A stretch of 64,000 nt of DNA from Bactericera cockerelli (Eukaryota; Arthropoda; Insecta; Hemiptera; Triozidae). Shown one piece after another: positions 1 through 11,000 of the stretch (positions are counted from its first letter, which is position 1; each line of letters starts with the position of its first letter). Location of the stretch: contig CM044962.1 in assembly GCA_024516035.1 (NCBI GenBank), forward strand, positions 372,001 to 436,000. Direction: 5' to 3'. The position numbers and the translations under genes are program-made. The notes below the pieces were generated by a model. It made no database searches. It saw only the letters and a list, made by a program, of their open reading frames with translations, and was not told the DNA's origin.

Positions 1-182
1 CATTCATTGGTTAACCAATATACAGGGTGTAGACACTGTAGACCCGACCTCCATGCTAATAGTCAAGTGGTTAACGCGCTAGACTGGCAGTCCAGGTAGT
101 GTAGGGGTCCGTTGGTTCGAATCCCACCCAGTGCATGTATTTTTCCTTAGGAGTGTACCGACGTTTTCCTCAATTCCTAATA
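1..182 (+). repeat. tRNA-derived SINE family A (Leu-like), 3' truncated
   Basis: The tRNA-like head carries an A-box-like stretch (tcaagtggttaacgcg) near 62 and a B box (ggttcgaatcc) near 115. The tail starts at gtgcatg and is cut off by the next, oppositely oriented SINE. In the best copies of this family the two acceptor-like ends (gcactg / cagtgc) pair, and a long variable arm suggests a class II tRNA such as tRNA-Leu as ancestor. The first 50 bases contain a tacagggtg motif like the ends of the palindromic elements elsewhere in the window, but no partner end is visible. Confidence 0.65.
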
Positions 183-379
183 AAAATATCGCCTTATTTA
201 TACTGCCCATTTATTACTATTGAGTCCCATTATTCCAGCAGTAAGCCCGCAAGACATATATTATCATAATGTGGTAAAATCCCAAATAGGAGAATAACTT
301 GTCGTGTCCCAGCTGGGTTTCGAACCCGCGATTAACAGACCGACGCTACGCCTTGACCACTGAGCTACCGCGATAACCA
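183..379 (-). repeat. tRNA-derived SINE family B
   Basis: Read on the - strand, this has the A box (tagctcagtggt, degraded here), the B box (ggttcgaaacc), the conserved body (gggatttt.accacat, ggcttactgctggaataatggg) and the 3' end aaggcgatatt with ATT repeats. The same family recurs at about 463, 4388, 5689, 6500, 27,040, 34,150, 52,003 and 59,273. Confidence 0.75.
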
Positions 380-462
380 ATCTGTGATGGTACCTAGTCC
401 ATCACAGAATGAATGGGTCTCTTGCACATATTTTTTATTGGCTCTATCTAAAGAGTTCATCG

Positions 463-664
463 TCCCAGTAGCTCAGTAGTAAAGGCGGCACTCTGTGAAT
501 CCAGCGATTCCAGAGGGCACGGGTGCGAATCCCAGCCGGGACATGACAAGTTATCATCCCATTTGGGATTTTTACCACATAATAATGGGGCTTACTGCTG
601 GAATAATGGGGCTTAATAGTAATAATCGGGCAGTGTAAATAAGGCGATATTATTATTATTACCG
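463..664 (+). repeat. tRNA-derived SINE family B, near full length
   Basis: The head gtcccagtagctcag and the closing ccgggac form an acceptor-like stem. The B box lies at about 521 and the tail ends in ATT repeats. The tail coincides with a spurious open frame on the - strand. Fewer than 90 bases separate it from the opposite-strand family B copy. Confidence 0.8.
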
Positions 665-1202
665 TAAGGATTTTCATCGTAAGGATTTTCATGGTACCTT
701 GTTAATTAAATTTTACGTCAAACATTGGAAATTTGAAAATCATTTGTTGTAAGTTTTGAATACAAAAAAAGATTCCTGACATAATTTTAAAGGGACTTCA
801 TTATGAGCGATAAAGGTGTTCGAAGCCAAGAACACGATGAAATTCTTATACGAGTTGTAGAAAAAAATTCCCATAAGAACATGTAGACTGAAAAATCCAA
901 CTGGATAAATATGACGCCATTAATTCATATTTATTTATTTTATTTTTTTGTACAAATTATACATTAAAAATTTTATGTGTAAAACTGTACAACGTCAAGG
1001 GTACATACTTCAAATTAATTTACATTTTCCCCCCGATTAATCTACATATCTACATTTTTTCCCCCGATTAGGCAACTTTAAAAGGCGTCTCAAGGTCTGT
1101 CGCATTCGCTTTGTGTTGGTTTTGATGGCGGAATTGGCTTTTCTGGTATATTCTCTTTAGATTCAGTCATTCACTTTTATTTCAGATAAATTTCTAATGT
1201 TA
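665..1202. other. AT-rich sequence, no gene seen
   Basis: I see no exon, no long open frame and no known repeat except homopolymer-rich filler. Two short near-identical stretches (cccgattaatctacat) at about 1034 and 1064 are a local duplication. Confidence 0.5.
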
Positions 1203-1445
1203 GCCGCCCTGTGTGGCTCAGTGGTTAAGAGCATTGGTTACTGACCCGAAGGTTGCGGGTTCGAATCCCGGCCGGAGCGGAAATTTTTGACCGAAATTTT
1301 CCGTTTCCGGAATGGCATGGATGTAAAGGTAAAGTGCCTTGAAGTAATGTGTTACCGACCCCGGCAGTCCTAATCTCTTTTTGGGGTGGAACGACTAAGA
1401 ACACAAGTTAGCGGAATCCTTGCCAATGATGCGGTTCCATAAATA
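1203..1445 (+). repeat. tRNA-derived SINE family D
   Basis: The head is gtggctcagtggttaagagc and the B box is gggttcgaatcccgg. The body contains the self-complementary pair gaaattttt / aaattttc and the conserved tail ggaatggcatggatgtaaag. Other copies are at 31,461-31,630 (with target duplication), 60,371-60,538 (-) and 60,675-60,760 (partial). Confidence 0.75.
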
Positions 1446-2245
1446 TAGAGTTCGAATCATTAACAAAGTTCCAACAAGCGCCTTAGTGTTTAAGAAAAGA
1501 AATGAGTGATAAATAAAAAGAATTAAATAATTCTTGTACCTTAAAATAATATATTAGCGGTGGGCACACTTACCTTTAAAAAAATAAAAATGTTAGAAAT
1601 CGGAAGTATTTTGTTTTTTTTTCGATTTGCAAGTGATCCATTCAATGAATGAATAGCTAGGTCATGATATTCACGATTGTCGAGTATTGTGTGTTGATCA
1701 CTCGACAGTGGCTCAGCTTTCTAATATCTATGAATGATGAACGCCATGAACTGAATGTTTGAGGTCACTGGGTGCCTACCTATGGTGGGGAGATCTGGAT
1801 CTGAAAGTTGCAGGTTCAATTCCCGACCGCGGCAGAATTTTTAAGCAGAAAATTTTCGGTCCCGGAACAGCTTACGGTGATAGATTACACTGTGAATCAA
1901 AGCTAATGTGATCTTGACCAATCTATATGACAAATAACATGTAATCTATTCCTAGAAGGGGAAGAAAAACACCCAATGCTACCTTTTTCGTCTTAGCAGA
2001 TTATCTTTTTTTATTTTACATTCAATTTCTTTATTTTAATAATATATTACATGTATACATTTACAGACTGGTCCCTATCTAAATCAGATTTTATCCAGCA
2101 GTCGACACGGTGTTTCATTGTTTTTTACGTAATACTTAGTTGTGATCAAAACTGCCTTGTCGGTGGAGCTACTGTCGTCGGTTCACTATGTTGTCAGGAT
2201 ATCAAACTGGGATGCCTTGAAGAGTGTGTCACAGTACTGAGGTGA
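1446..2245. other. Repeat-derived intergenic sequence
   Basis: A degraded tRNA-like head (B box caggttcaattcc near 1810) is visible at about 1775-1850. A 64-codon open frame at 2051-2245 has no recognisable domain and runs into the TG microsatellite. I do not call it a gene. Confidence 0.4.
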
Positions 2246-2480
2246 TTGTGTGTGTGTGTCTAGCTCTCTGTCTGTCTAACTGTGTGTATGATTGTATGTC
2301 TTACTGTGTGTATGTGTGTGCGTGTGTGTGTGTGTGTGCGTATGTGTGTGTGTCTTACTGACTGTCTATATTTATATGCATGTGCGTATGTGTGTGTGCG
2401 TGGGAGTGTGTGTGTGTCTGGCTGTATGTATGACTGACTGTCTGTATGTGTGTGTGTGTGTGTCTGTCAATCTATTTGTC
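2246..2480. repeat. TG-rich microsatellite
   Basis: Long imperfect (TG)n runs are interrupted by TCTG and TATG. The apparent Cys/Val protein read from it is a translation artefact. Confidence 0.9.
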
Positions 2481-2812
2481 TGTCTCGTGGCTGGCTGTTT
2501 GTCTGTGTGTGGCCCCTGCCCAGCCTCTCGCAAACACACACAAACCAAAAGATACGCATGTTCTCTATTTGTGATCGGTCACTCCCCCACAGCTCTTGAA
2601 ATTGTCCGTCTTCAAAATTCCAGACACTTTTAATCGGCTATGTTTATGTACAAACAGAAATCAGTACAAACAGAAAAGAGAGTATGTACTTACATAATTA
2701 TGTAATCATGTGCTGTGTACATAATATTTATGTAGTCGTTGAACTCTTCATACATAGTGTTAATTTAGAGTCCATACCCAGACTAAACCACTTGAAAAAA
2801 AGTCAGTGTTGA

Positions 2813-3130
2813 ATACGTCCAGCGAGTCTAGGACTTGAATGGTGACCATTCAAATTCGAAATTTCGTAATGGTGGCTATTCTTGTCCAAACCGACCTCAG
2901 TAGCTTGATCGACAAGGCGGCGAATTTGTAACCTGGAGGTCGGTGGTTCAAGTCCCGGTTTCAGCGTAAATTCAGTAAAGCGAGTTTGAGTAAGTGTGAT
3001 ATCACTAAAGTGATTGACACAAATATGATAACTATTCCAAACCAAACGTAGGTAGCTAGTGTTTCCTTCAAATGGAGGGTAAAACCTCCATCTTGAATAA
3101 TCTAGAGAGGTGACAAAGCAAAAAACACTT
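2813..3130 (+). repeat. 5S rRNA-derived SINE, split by another SINE
   Basis: The left part (2813-2892) matches the inner and 3' portion of the better copy at 57,640 (gtccagcgag, then gtgaccattcaaattcgaa). The right part (about 3044-3130) matches its tail (aatggagggtaaaacc). A family C SINE sits between them. Confidence 0.6.
2893..3035 (+). repeat. tRNA-Thr-like SINE family C, complete with target duplication
   Basis: It starts gacctcagtagcttgatcga and carries a tRNA-Thr-like anticodon arm (ttgtaacctgg), a B box (ggttcaagtcc) and the tail gagtttgagtaa..tgatatcac..aaatatgataact. The flanks repeat tccaaacc at 2885-2892 and 3036-3043, so this looks like an insertion of 143 bp into the 5S-type SINE. 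Other family C copies lie at about 24,565 (-), 26,210-26,510 (-, interrupted), 28,661, 30,280, 37,381 (-), 38,753 and 47,742. Confidence 0.8.
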
Positions 3131-4027
3131 AAAACTCTCAAATGGTCTCATAAAAGGTCTTATAAAGCTTATAAAACTAGCAGTTCTGGTGAACTGTAAA
3201 CCTCACACAGATTCAACTATCGGATTATAAATGTTCAATCAAGCATGAGGACATCGAGACATTTCTTTCAATAAACCACTCGATAGGTTTTCATTAAAAA
3301 ATATCAACCGGCTCTTGTTTTTGGTTCAGTAGTGAAAAAAAATTTCACTACTGAACTCAAATATTCTACAGAATTTCAAGAGCCTTGCTTTAAATCAATG
3401 AAATAGATTCAATTTTCACCAAAACGACCCCACATGGCTCCTAGTAGCCTAATTCGGGCCAAAAATCCCGTCGAGAGTTATCGCGGAACAAACAGACAAA
3501 CGAAAGCCAAATTGTCCAGTACCCAAGCTCAAACAAAACCTCACTGTATTCGGTTAATAAACATTAAAATGAAATCACGAAATTTTCTAACCAATTTCCA
3601 AGTACAAAATTGTGTTGATTCCCTGGTTTGAACCCAGGACCTTAGGCTTGGGCAGCGCCCAGCATAGCAAGGATGGCAATAAAGTTACCTAACAGACTGA
3701 GGCTGAAATGCCAACGTAATGCTCTATACAACTTTAGCCCGATGTTATGTAGGCTCCTATATGTATTCCATATCAAAGTATACAGGGTGCGTCAAACGGT
3801 GAGACAAATCCCACTCTCCCATGAAAAAAATTGCTTGCTTGTTATTGCTTGATTGTTATATGTCACAACCCCCACTTGGATGAATAATAAAAAAGTTAGT
3901 CAAAGCGGGTCCCCCCAAAACACCGGTAAATTGGAGCCGAGGTACAAATAAAAGTTCAACACACACACTAACTTTTTTATTATTCATCCTAGATGGGGGT
4001 TGTGACAGATCGAATTCAATTCAATGT
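3131..4027. other. Non-coding, dispersed-repeat fragments
   Basis: About 3380-3560 matches stretches at 26,830-27,030 and, in the opposite orientation, 47,470-47,650 (gcggaacagacagac, cgaacggattc), so it is a copy of a dispersed repeat. At 3301-3350 there is a short palindrome around tagtgaaaaaaaatttcac. At 3783 a tatacagggtgcg motif resembles the ends of palindromic elements, and caccctgtata occurs at 4243, but the two arms do not match beyond cagggtg. Confidence 0.5.
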
Positions 4028-4235
4028 GACATATTGAACGCGTTAGTCTGGTAATCCAGGTAGCGTAGGGATCCGTTGGTTCGAATCCCACCCAGTGCAT
4101 GAATTTTTCCTCATTAATTTGAGTTTGTGACCACATAATAAGACTCTGAGGGTTCCATGGTAGAAAATGCTTTGAGAATTAACCTCGGCTGATGTTGCCT
4201 CGCGTTACCTTCCACTAAAGAGTATTATTATTATT
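4028..4235 (+). repeat. tRNA-derived SINE family A
   Basis: The body gttggttcgaatcccaccc..gtgcatg is followed by gtttgtgaccacataat, agactctgagg and ttaccttccactaaagagt, and it ends in ATT repeats. The 5' tRNA end is damaged. Confidence 0.75.
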
Positions 4236-4387
4236 TTTAGTCACCCTGTATAATATGGCAATCTCGTATAAGGTTCCTATGTGTGTTTCGAAGAGAAAAA
4301 GAAAGTCCATAACTTGAGAGTTTTGTTATCACTGTAGATAAAGAGTTCAAGTCATGCTGGTCGCTGCAAGTGAATTGCTAGGATCAG

Positions 4388-4633
4388 TCCTGGTAGATCA
4401 GTAATCAAGGCGACGCGTCGATCTGGTAATTCAGAGGTCGCGGATTCGAAACCCAACCAGGACATGACAAATTATCATACCAATTCGAATCCCACCCAGT
4501 GCATGAATTCTTCCTCATGAAGTTGAGTTTGTGACCACATAATATGAAGACTCTGAGTGTTAGGCGGTAAAAAATCCTTTGAGCATTAACCTCGCCTGGG
4601 GTTAGCTTCCACTAAAGAGTGTTATTATTATCA
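4388..4633 (+). repeat. Fusion of SINE B head with SINE A tail
   Basis: A family B head (ggtagatcag..ttcgaaacccaaccaggacatgac) runs to about 4478. It is joined directly to a family A piece that starts inside that family's B box (ttcgaatcccaccc) and runs to its tail. The join falls in the shared ttcgaa sequence, which suggests template switching or recombination between the two families. Confidence 0.6.
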
Positions 4634-4794
4634 AATATGATAACTTCCAAACCTATTTTATTTGTTGTCCCCAAGTGTTTGAGACGAGTAGACTTGTGAG
4701 ACGAGGCGACATTTTCGTCTAATGTGCCACTCCATCGCATGCCCAATGCTTTTAACACCAGAGAGAAATTCCGGTCGAGCCAAACTCAATGCGT

Positions 4795-5400
4795 GATGTG
4801 GGGTATTGTGTGGTGTGGTGTGGTGGTGTTTTATGTTGTGTGTAGATAGTTTATTATGTTGTGTGTTTTGTGGTGGTGTTTTATGTTTGTGTTGTTTATA
4901 GTTTATTATGTTTTGTGTGTGTGTGATGGTGTTCTATGTTTGTGTGTTGATAGTTTATTATGTTGTGTGTGGTGTGGTGGTGTTTTATGTTGTGGGGTCG
5001 ATAGTTTATTATGTTGTGTTGTGGTGTGGTGGTGTTATATGTTGTGTTGTTGATAGTTTATTATTTTATCACAAAACAAGAGACCCATACTATACTGGTC
5101 TCTTAGTGTGACAAGTCTGTGTAAAACATACATTTTCACTTTAATATTTCTTTTCCTATGTGCTATATCTTATATGTAACTATGTAATGTAAAAGAAATG
5201 TACATAAAACATTATTATTATTATTATGTGTGGTGTGGTGGTGTTCTATGTTGTGTGTTGATAGTTTATTACGTTGTGTGTGGTGTGGTGGTGTTCTATG
5301 TTGTGTGTTGATAGTTTATTATGTTGTGTGTGGTGTGGTGGTGTTCTATGTTGTGTGTGATAGTTTATTATGTTTTTTTGTGTGGTGGTGTTTACGTTGT
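4795..5400 (+). repeat. GT-rich minisatellite
   Basis: About eight copies of a unit of 50-60 bp (gtgttttatgttgtgtg, tgatagtttattatgttg, gtggtgtggtg) form two blocks, 4795-5065 and 5225-5400. A further partial unit lies at about 5638-5678. The blocks are separated by about 160 bp of unrelated sequence. Confidence 0.85.
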
Positions 5401-5404
5401 GTTT

Positions 5405-5640
5405 TTTTTTTTTTTTTTTTTTTTACACTTTATTTATTTTTACAAAACAATCATCAACAAGGATAACAATAATTTTTTTTAAAAAAAAACTTAGAAAAAT
5501 GTACAAAAAAAAATAATAATAATAAAGATCAATATTAATTACTTTCCTTATCCTATAATAAGGAAAGTATTTTTATAATTACAATTGTTTTGTAACCCGT
5601 GGCGAAGTTAATGCCTTAGGCATTCTCTGCCACTCTGTGT
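5405..5640 (-). repeat. Retroelement 3' end with covarying hairpin (ATGCC type)
   Basis: Read on the - strand, the sequence has ggcagaga, then a hairpin stem of atgcc/ggcat, then taacttcgcc. It ends in aataaagtgt and a run of A (the T run at 5400-5424 on +). Sister copies with other stems are described under Findings. The parent element is not visible. Confidence 0.55.
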
Positions 5641-5688
5641 TGATAATATATTATGTTGTGTGCGGTGTGGTGGTGTTTAAATAAAAAA

Positions 5689-5810
5689 TAATATCGCCTT
5701 ATACTAATAAGTCCCATGAGTACTGTAAACCTAAGACATATTACTATGTGGTGAAACCCCCAAATGGGAGGATAACTTGCCATGTCCCGGCTGGGTTTCG
5801 TAACCGCAAA
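5689..5810 (-). repeat. tRNA-derived SINE family B, partial
   Basis: Tail and body are present (aatatcgcc, gggaggataacttg, catgtcccggctgggtttcg). The tRNA head is lost. A fragment of family E (gtgggtagcacagaattata) follows at about 5850. Confidence 0.6.
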
Positions 5811-5987
5811 TAAATGTGATTATTTGTGTGATTTTCTAATATGTCTAGTGGGTAGCACAGAATTATAGGACTGCCGTATCTTTGTGTGAATTGACCCCTA
5901 ACATCAAAAGTACAGAGTTCCTACTTCACTGATGGGAATACTGCGGGTTGCTTCCGTCCTTTTTTTTTTTCTTTTTTTTTTTTTTTA

Positions 5988-6236
5988 AGTGGGGTTTAAC
6001 GTCGCTTTCAACTGCCATGGTCATATCACGACGGGGGTTTTACCCTCCATTCGCAGGAAACTCACAAACCTGCTACTCACATTGACCTCACCCAGCCTGA
6101 GTGGGGCCGGGAAAAGCCAGCGTCACGAGAATTAGAATTTGAATGGTCACCCATCCAAGTCTTAACCTCGCTGGATGTCGCTTAACTTCGGTGTTCTGAA
6201 GGGAACCGGTGTATTCAACATGCCATCGACGCTGGC
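5988..6236 (-). repeat. 5S rRNA-derived SINE (SINE3-like)
   Basis: On the - strand it begins gccagcgtcgatggcatg and continues through caccggtt, caccgaagttaagcgac and gaggttaagacttgg. These are the conserved 5S rRNA segments, including the internal promoter region. The non-5S body follows. See the best copy at 57,640. Confidence 0.75.
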
Positions 6237-6249
6237 TGCTTCCGTCCTT

Positions 6250-6665
6250 AATCTACAGAATCCACAGAGGCATTAGAAAAAATCTAAGGGCGAAATTAAG
6301 AGACAACATTGATAACTTAAGTCATTGCTTAGCTTCGGTTTTCCCTATATTAGGCAGTTCGGAATCCGTGACTTAGCGCCACAGAGCTATTACAAAAACG
6401 TGTATTAATTTCGCCCTAATACTTCTGTGGATTCCAATACCATCAGTATTATAAGTGTTATCTCTTATTTTCTAAAATAGTGACTAGTTTTATCTTAATG
6501 TTCTGGTCTGGTAGATCCTGAGGTCGTGGGTTCGAAACCCAGCCGGGAATTGACAAGTTATCCTCCCATTTTGACCAAATAATACAGAATTTTATTATAA
6601 TGTGTCTGGATTAATGGGACTCATACATAAGTCCCAATTGGTCACCATAAATAATGAGATATGTT
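6250..6665. other. Non-coding; SINE B copy at 6500-6665
   Basis: About 6280-6420 resembles sequence at 61,040-61,170 in inverted orientation (gggcgaaattaa, ttagcgccacagag), an uncharacterised dispersed repeat. A family B SINE with a deleted head (ggtcgtgggttcgaaaccc at about 6520) ends in ATT repeats. Confidence 0.5.
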
Positions 6666-6720
6666 TTATTATTATTATGTATTTACCAGGAACTAGTTAA
6701 GGAATGAATACACTGAGAAA

Positions 6721-7540
6721 AATTTCGTACGTAAATAGAGAGGAATCCTACTTAAAGAAGTAGATTACATGGACACACGTGATACGTAGAGATGCATTTT
6801 GGGGTGTACGTAGAGATGCAGAAGTAGGAATCCTACTTATCCGTGACGTCATCAATTTGGAAAAAATTTGGAAAAAATTGATGACGTCACGACATTGGAA
6901 GTAGGATTCCTACTTATATACGTAGCGCAGATCTACGTCGTACGTAGAGAACGTCTGTACACTAAGGAGATTACCTCTTTCTCTAAGTAGATTTCCTACT
7001 TATTACTAGCAGGCCGTGTCTTGCGGCATGTGCTTTCCTCTTTATAGTAAAGAGGAAACCTACTTAGAGCTGGATGATACCTACGTATCCCAAGTACGAT
7101 TTCTACTTACCTAAGTAGGATTTCTACGTATCCTAAGTAGGATTTCTACGTATCCCAAGTAGGTTTTCTACGTATCCTAAGTAGGTTTTCTACGTATCCT
7201 AAGTAGGTTTTCTACGTATCCTAAGTAGGTTTTCTACTTATAGTAATGATGATTTCTACTTACAGTAATGTTGATTCCTCCTTATCGTAAGGATGATTCC
7301 TACTTACAGTAATGTGTTTACCTACTTATAGTAATGTGTTTTTCTACTTATAGTAAGGAGAAAGTCTACTTCTTGTACAGATGTTTTCTCCTTGCAGTAA
7401 AGAGAATACATACTTATAGTAAGTACAATTCATACTTTCAAAAGCATGCGTAAAAAGCACACTGTAATGTGAAATCATACTTCCATGGAAGTATGATTAC
7501 TTCCATGGAAGTATGATTTCACATTAGAGTGTGGTTTCCA
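6721..7540. repeat. Left subterminal motif array of the transposon
   Basis: This is a dense series of aagtagga, tttctacgta and cctacttat in both orientations. It includes a regular run at about 7100-7240 with a period of 22-23 bp (ctacgtatcctaagtagg). A palindrome around gtgacgtcatcaattt and its inverse lies at 6843-6890. The final 7470-7525 contains the palindrome acttccatggaagt twice. Similar motifs occupy the right arm. In plant CACTA elements such repeats bind the element's own protein, and that role here is inference. Confidence 0.75.
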
Positions 7541-7895
7541 CTTATACATTTGAATGTATGAATTGTAATTGCCATAAGCAATATCCCCTGAAACACAAGT
7601 CAAAAACACATGTAAAAGAAATAGCACATTATCCTTATTACAAGTTGAAAACACATTTAAAGTAAATAACACATTATTGTAATCCTTAATGTACAACTGC
7701 AATATACTATAGAGAAATAAATCAAACTTAGTGCACACTTTATTCTTTAACTTGAACTTTTTTTGATGGGTTTAACAATGAAAGTGTGCACTATTTTTGA
7801 TGTGCTTTACTTAAATAAAGAGATGATAAGTATGTTAATATAATTCAAAGAAGTATATTTATTTATTTTCCAAGTTTAGGTACATAGATATACAA
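7541..7895. other. Transposon interior, non-coding
   Basis: AT-rich sequence with short local duplications (caagtcaaaaacacatgtaa / caagttgaaaacacattta at about 7595-7660). No reading frame worth calling. Confidence 0.45.
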
Positions 7896-7906
7896 ATTTA
7901 ACAATT

Positions 7907-8031
7907 ATTATTATTATTATTATTACGTGTCCAGATTTGACGCCTTTATTTTCAAATTAGTACAGTTAAAAAGAACAGAAAGATGTAAGAAAATTAAACA
8001 ATTGTACAAAGTAATATGGTATATCTGATGG

Positions 8032-8066
<35 letters not shown>

Positions 8067-11000
8067 AAAAAAAAAAACAAAACAAAACAAAACAAAACCA
8101 AACCAAAACACTTCTAATAATTATTTGTACTAGTCTCTTAGATTGAGAAGCAAAGTACAGTTCAAAAACAGTACAAGCATAGTGTCACATATCGGTGGGT
8201 AGGTAAAAACATAATTAAGTAAAATCAAAAAATCAAGTAAGTGTATTAAATTTGTGTTAGTTAGAGTAATACAACAATAATTCTAGATAGTATTTGCCCA
8301 GTGTTCAGCTACTCTAATGGCTCTACTATTTGCTACTCTAAGGTCCTCACGAGTGCAAGTTTCAGGTAAGTTAGGACAAACTAATAAGTGTTCCTCATCT
8401 TGTAGTGCATTGCAGTCACATCTATCATTTCCTTCTTCTAAAATTTTCCATCTTACTAAATTAACTTTGCATCTGCTTGTTTTTGTTCTCAGTCTATTTA
8501 AGCTCTTCCAGATTGTATACTTTAGCTCTGATCCAGCAGATATAACTTCTCTGAGTTCTACAACAGGGTCTATGATCTTTTCCTTCCACAGTTCTATTCT
8601 TCGTTCTTCAGGTCGTGTGGCGTATGATTCTGTGGTCTTCATAAAGCTTTTCCTTGATTTAAGTCTTGGTTCAGTTTCTTGATGGTTAAAAAGAGGGTGA
8701 CGGTCGTCTATTTCTTGTTTTTTCTTTTCAGTTTCAGCTGCAACCTGTCTTCTGACTTGAGGAGGAGCAATACCAGCAAGTGGATATAGCTTTTCAGTGG
8801 CTGTGGGTTTGATGCATCCTGTGGTAATCCGCATGGCTTCATTGATAGAGACATCAACATGGTGTGAGTGAGCCGAATTTCTCCACACAGGGGCCCCATA
8901 TTCCGCTGCTGATAGGCTTAATGCCATGGTTGACTGTCGTAGGGTAAGTGGTTTAGCACCCCATTTTGAGTTGACAAGTTTCTGAACTATTCCGTTTCTA
9001 GATAGGACTTTCTTCTTAGTATTTATACATTGTGTTTGGAAAGAAAGTGTTCGGTCCAGAGTTATGCCCAGATATTTTGGGTTGTCACAATGTTTAAGAT
9101 TTTGCTGACGCCATGTTATTTTGAGCTTTCTCCCAGCTTCTTTGTTGTTAAGATGGAATGTACAAGTTTGAGACTTACTAGGGTTTGGCCTCAGGTTGTT
9201 TTTGTCATAGTAGTCAGCTAATTCCTGAATAGACTTGTTGATTTTGGCCTCCACCTGCTCAAATGTTTGACCTTGTGCTGCAATAGCTGTATCGTCAGCA
9301 TATATGAAATGACGGGTGTCAGGGTCAACAGGTTGATCGTTTGAGTAGATGTTGTACATGATCGGGGCAAGGACGCTACCTTGGGCCAGTCCATTTGTTT
9401 GTTTCTGCCAGCGACTCTTTTTATTTTGAAGGACAACTTGGAATCTTCTATTTTGGAGGAGGCATTGAATGAACCTGGTCAGTTTGATATCTTTGGTCAT
9501 ATGATAAATTTTGTGGGCCAATTGTTTATGATGGATAGTATCATACGCCGCACTTAAGTCAAGAAATGCCGCTCCTGTAATTAATTTCTTCTCAAAGCCA
9601 TCTTCAATAAATTGTGTGAGGTTCAGGATCTGACCGGTGCACGATTTTCCTGGTCTGAATCCGGCTTGTTGTGGAATCAATCTCGCATCTACGTGATGCG
9701 ATATTCGGTTTAGAATCAAACGTTCTAAGAGTTTGTACAAGTGACATAGAAGTGAAACGGGTCTAAAGTTTTTCGCATCGTCAGGTTGTTTCCCAGGTTT
9801 CAATATAGCAACAACTTTAGCTCTCCTCCAAGGTTTTGGTATTTGGTTTTTAGTGATGCAATTCTGGTAAAAGTTTGAGATCCATTTGAGGGTAATTGGT
9901 CCAAAGTGTTTAATTTGTTCATTTCGGAGTTCATCAACTCCAGGTGCTTTGTTATTTTTAGCAAGTTTAATGGCGAGTATCATTTCATTCATACTGAAGG
10001 GTGATTCAAGAAAGTTATTTACATTTGTGGTGTCAAGTTCAATTTTTGTGTTGCGCATTTTGGTTTTGGTTTTTGAATTTAAAAGAAGCGTATGTGCTAT
10101 TTGGTTTGGAGTAATTTTGCAGTTGCCAAGTTCTGCACTCGTGGGGTCGTTATTTATATTCCTTAGTAAAGACCATGCTTTACGGCTATTTCTTTTAAAA
10201 TCTAATTCTTCAATCATATTTGACCATCGTTCGTTTCTAGATGTTGTCAGGTTTTGTAATAATTCTTTTCCAACTTGTATTGTATCTTCTGCAAATGGGT
10301 CCTGCTCGTATAATGATTGATATTGTTGCAATATGGATTTTGATTCTCGAGTCAGGCCAGCTATGTATTGGGTGCGACATCCTCGTGGTATATGTTGACA
10401 GGATACTTTTCTCACTAACTTGATGAAGGTATCATATGATGAAATGACTGGTTCAATCTTGGTTATTTCTGCATCAAGGCTAGCAGAGAAAAGTTCCCAT
10501 TGAGCTTTTCTAAAATTGAACTGTCTTTTAAAAGGTACCTCATGTGGTATTACAACTGCCCTTATAATGCAACTAATCGGTCTGTGTTGTGACCTAGGAA
10601 TATGTTTCTCGATGTGTTTTGTGGTTTGTTGGGTAATGTTTTCTGACACAAAAAGATTGTCTGGATTGTATCCACGGCGCCATCGCCCGCTGTTGAATGA
10701 GGCAGGTAATTTTGGGTCGTGTATCAGTTTTAATTTCTTGCTATCAGCCCAATTTTCTAGATCTTCTCCACTTTTGTCTGTATCATTGTAGCCCCATGAG
10801 ATGCTGTGACAGTTAAAATCACCGAGGACAATTTGGATGTTCTGATTGTTAAAGTTTGTAGGTTCCTTGAAGTTAAAGTCTATGGCTGGTGGTTTATAGA
10901 CAGAGGTCACAGTACAGGATTGAATTTCTACAGTTAGGATTTCTATGTCATCAACATGGGTCATATCTGTCGATTTGATTATGAGGTCTGGTTTTGCAAA

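Noticed and set aside
3783..4250. A fifth fold-back element between tacagggtg and caccctgta
   Set aside because: Arms do not match beyond seven bases, and the interval contains an unrelated SINE.
4795..5400. CRISPR-like direct repeats
   Set aside because: Units are adjacent with no unique spacers, and the context is eukaryotic. The same holds for the 32-bp array at 49.9-50.5 kb, whose unit is explained by the exon-12 donor.
2292..5466. Cys/Val-rich small proteins
   Set aside because: They are translations of TG microsatellite and GT-rich minisatellite sequence.
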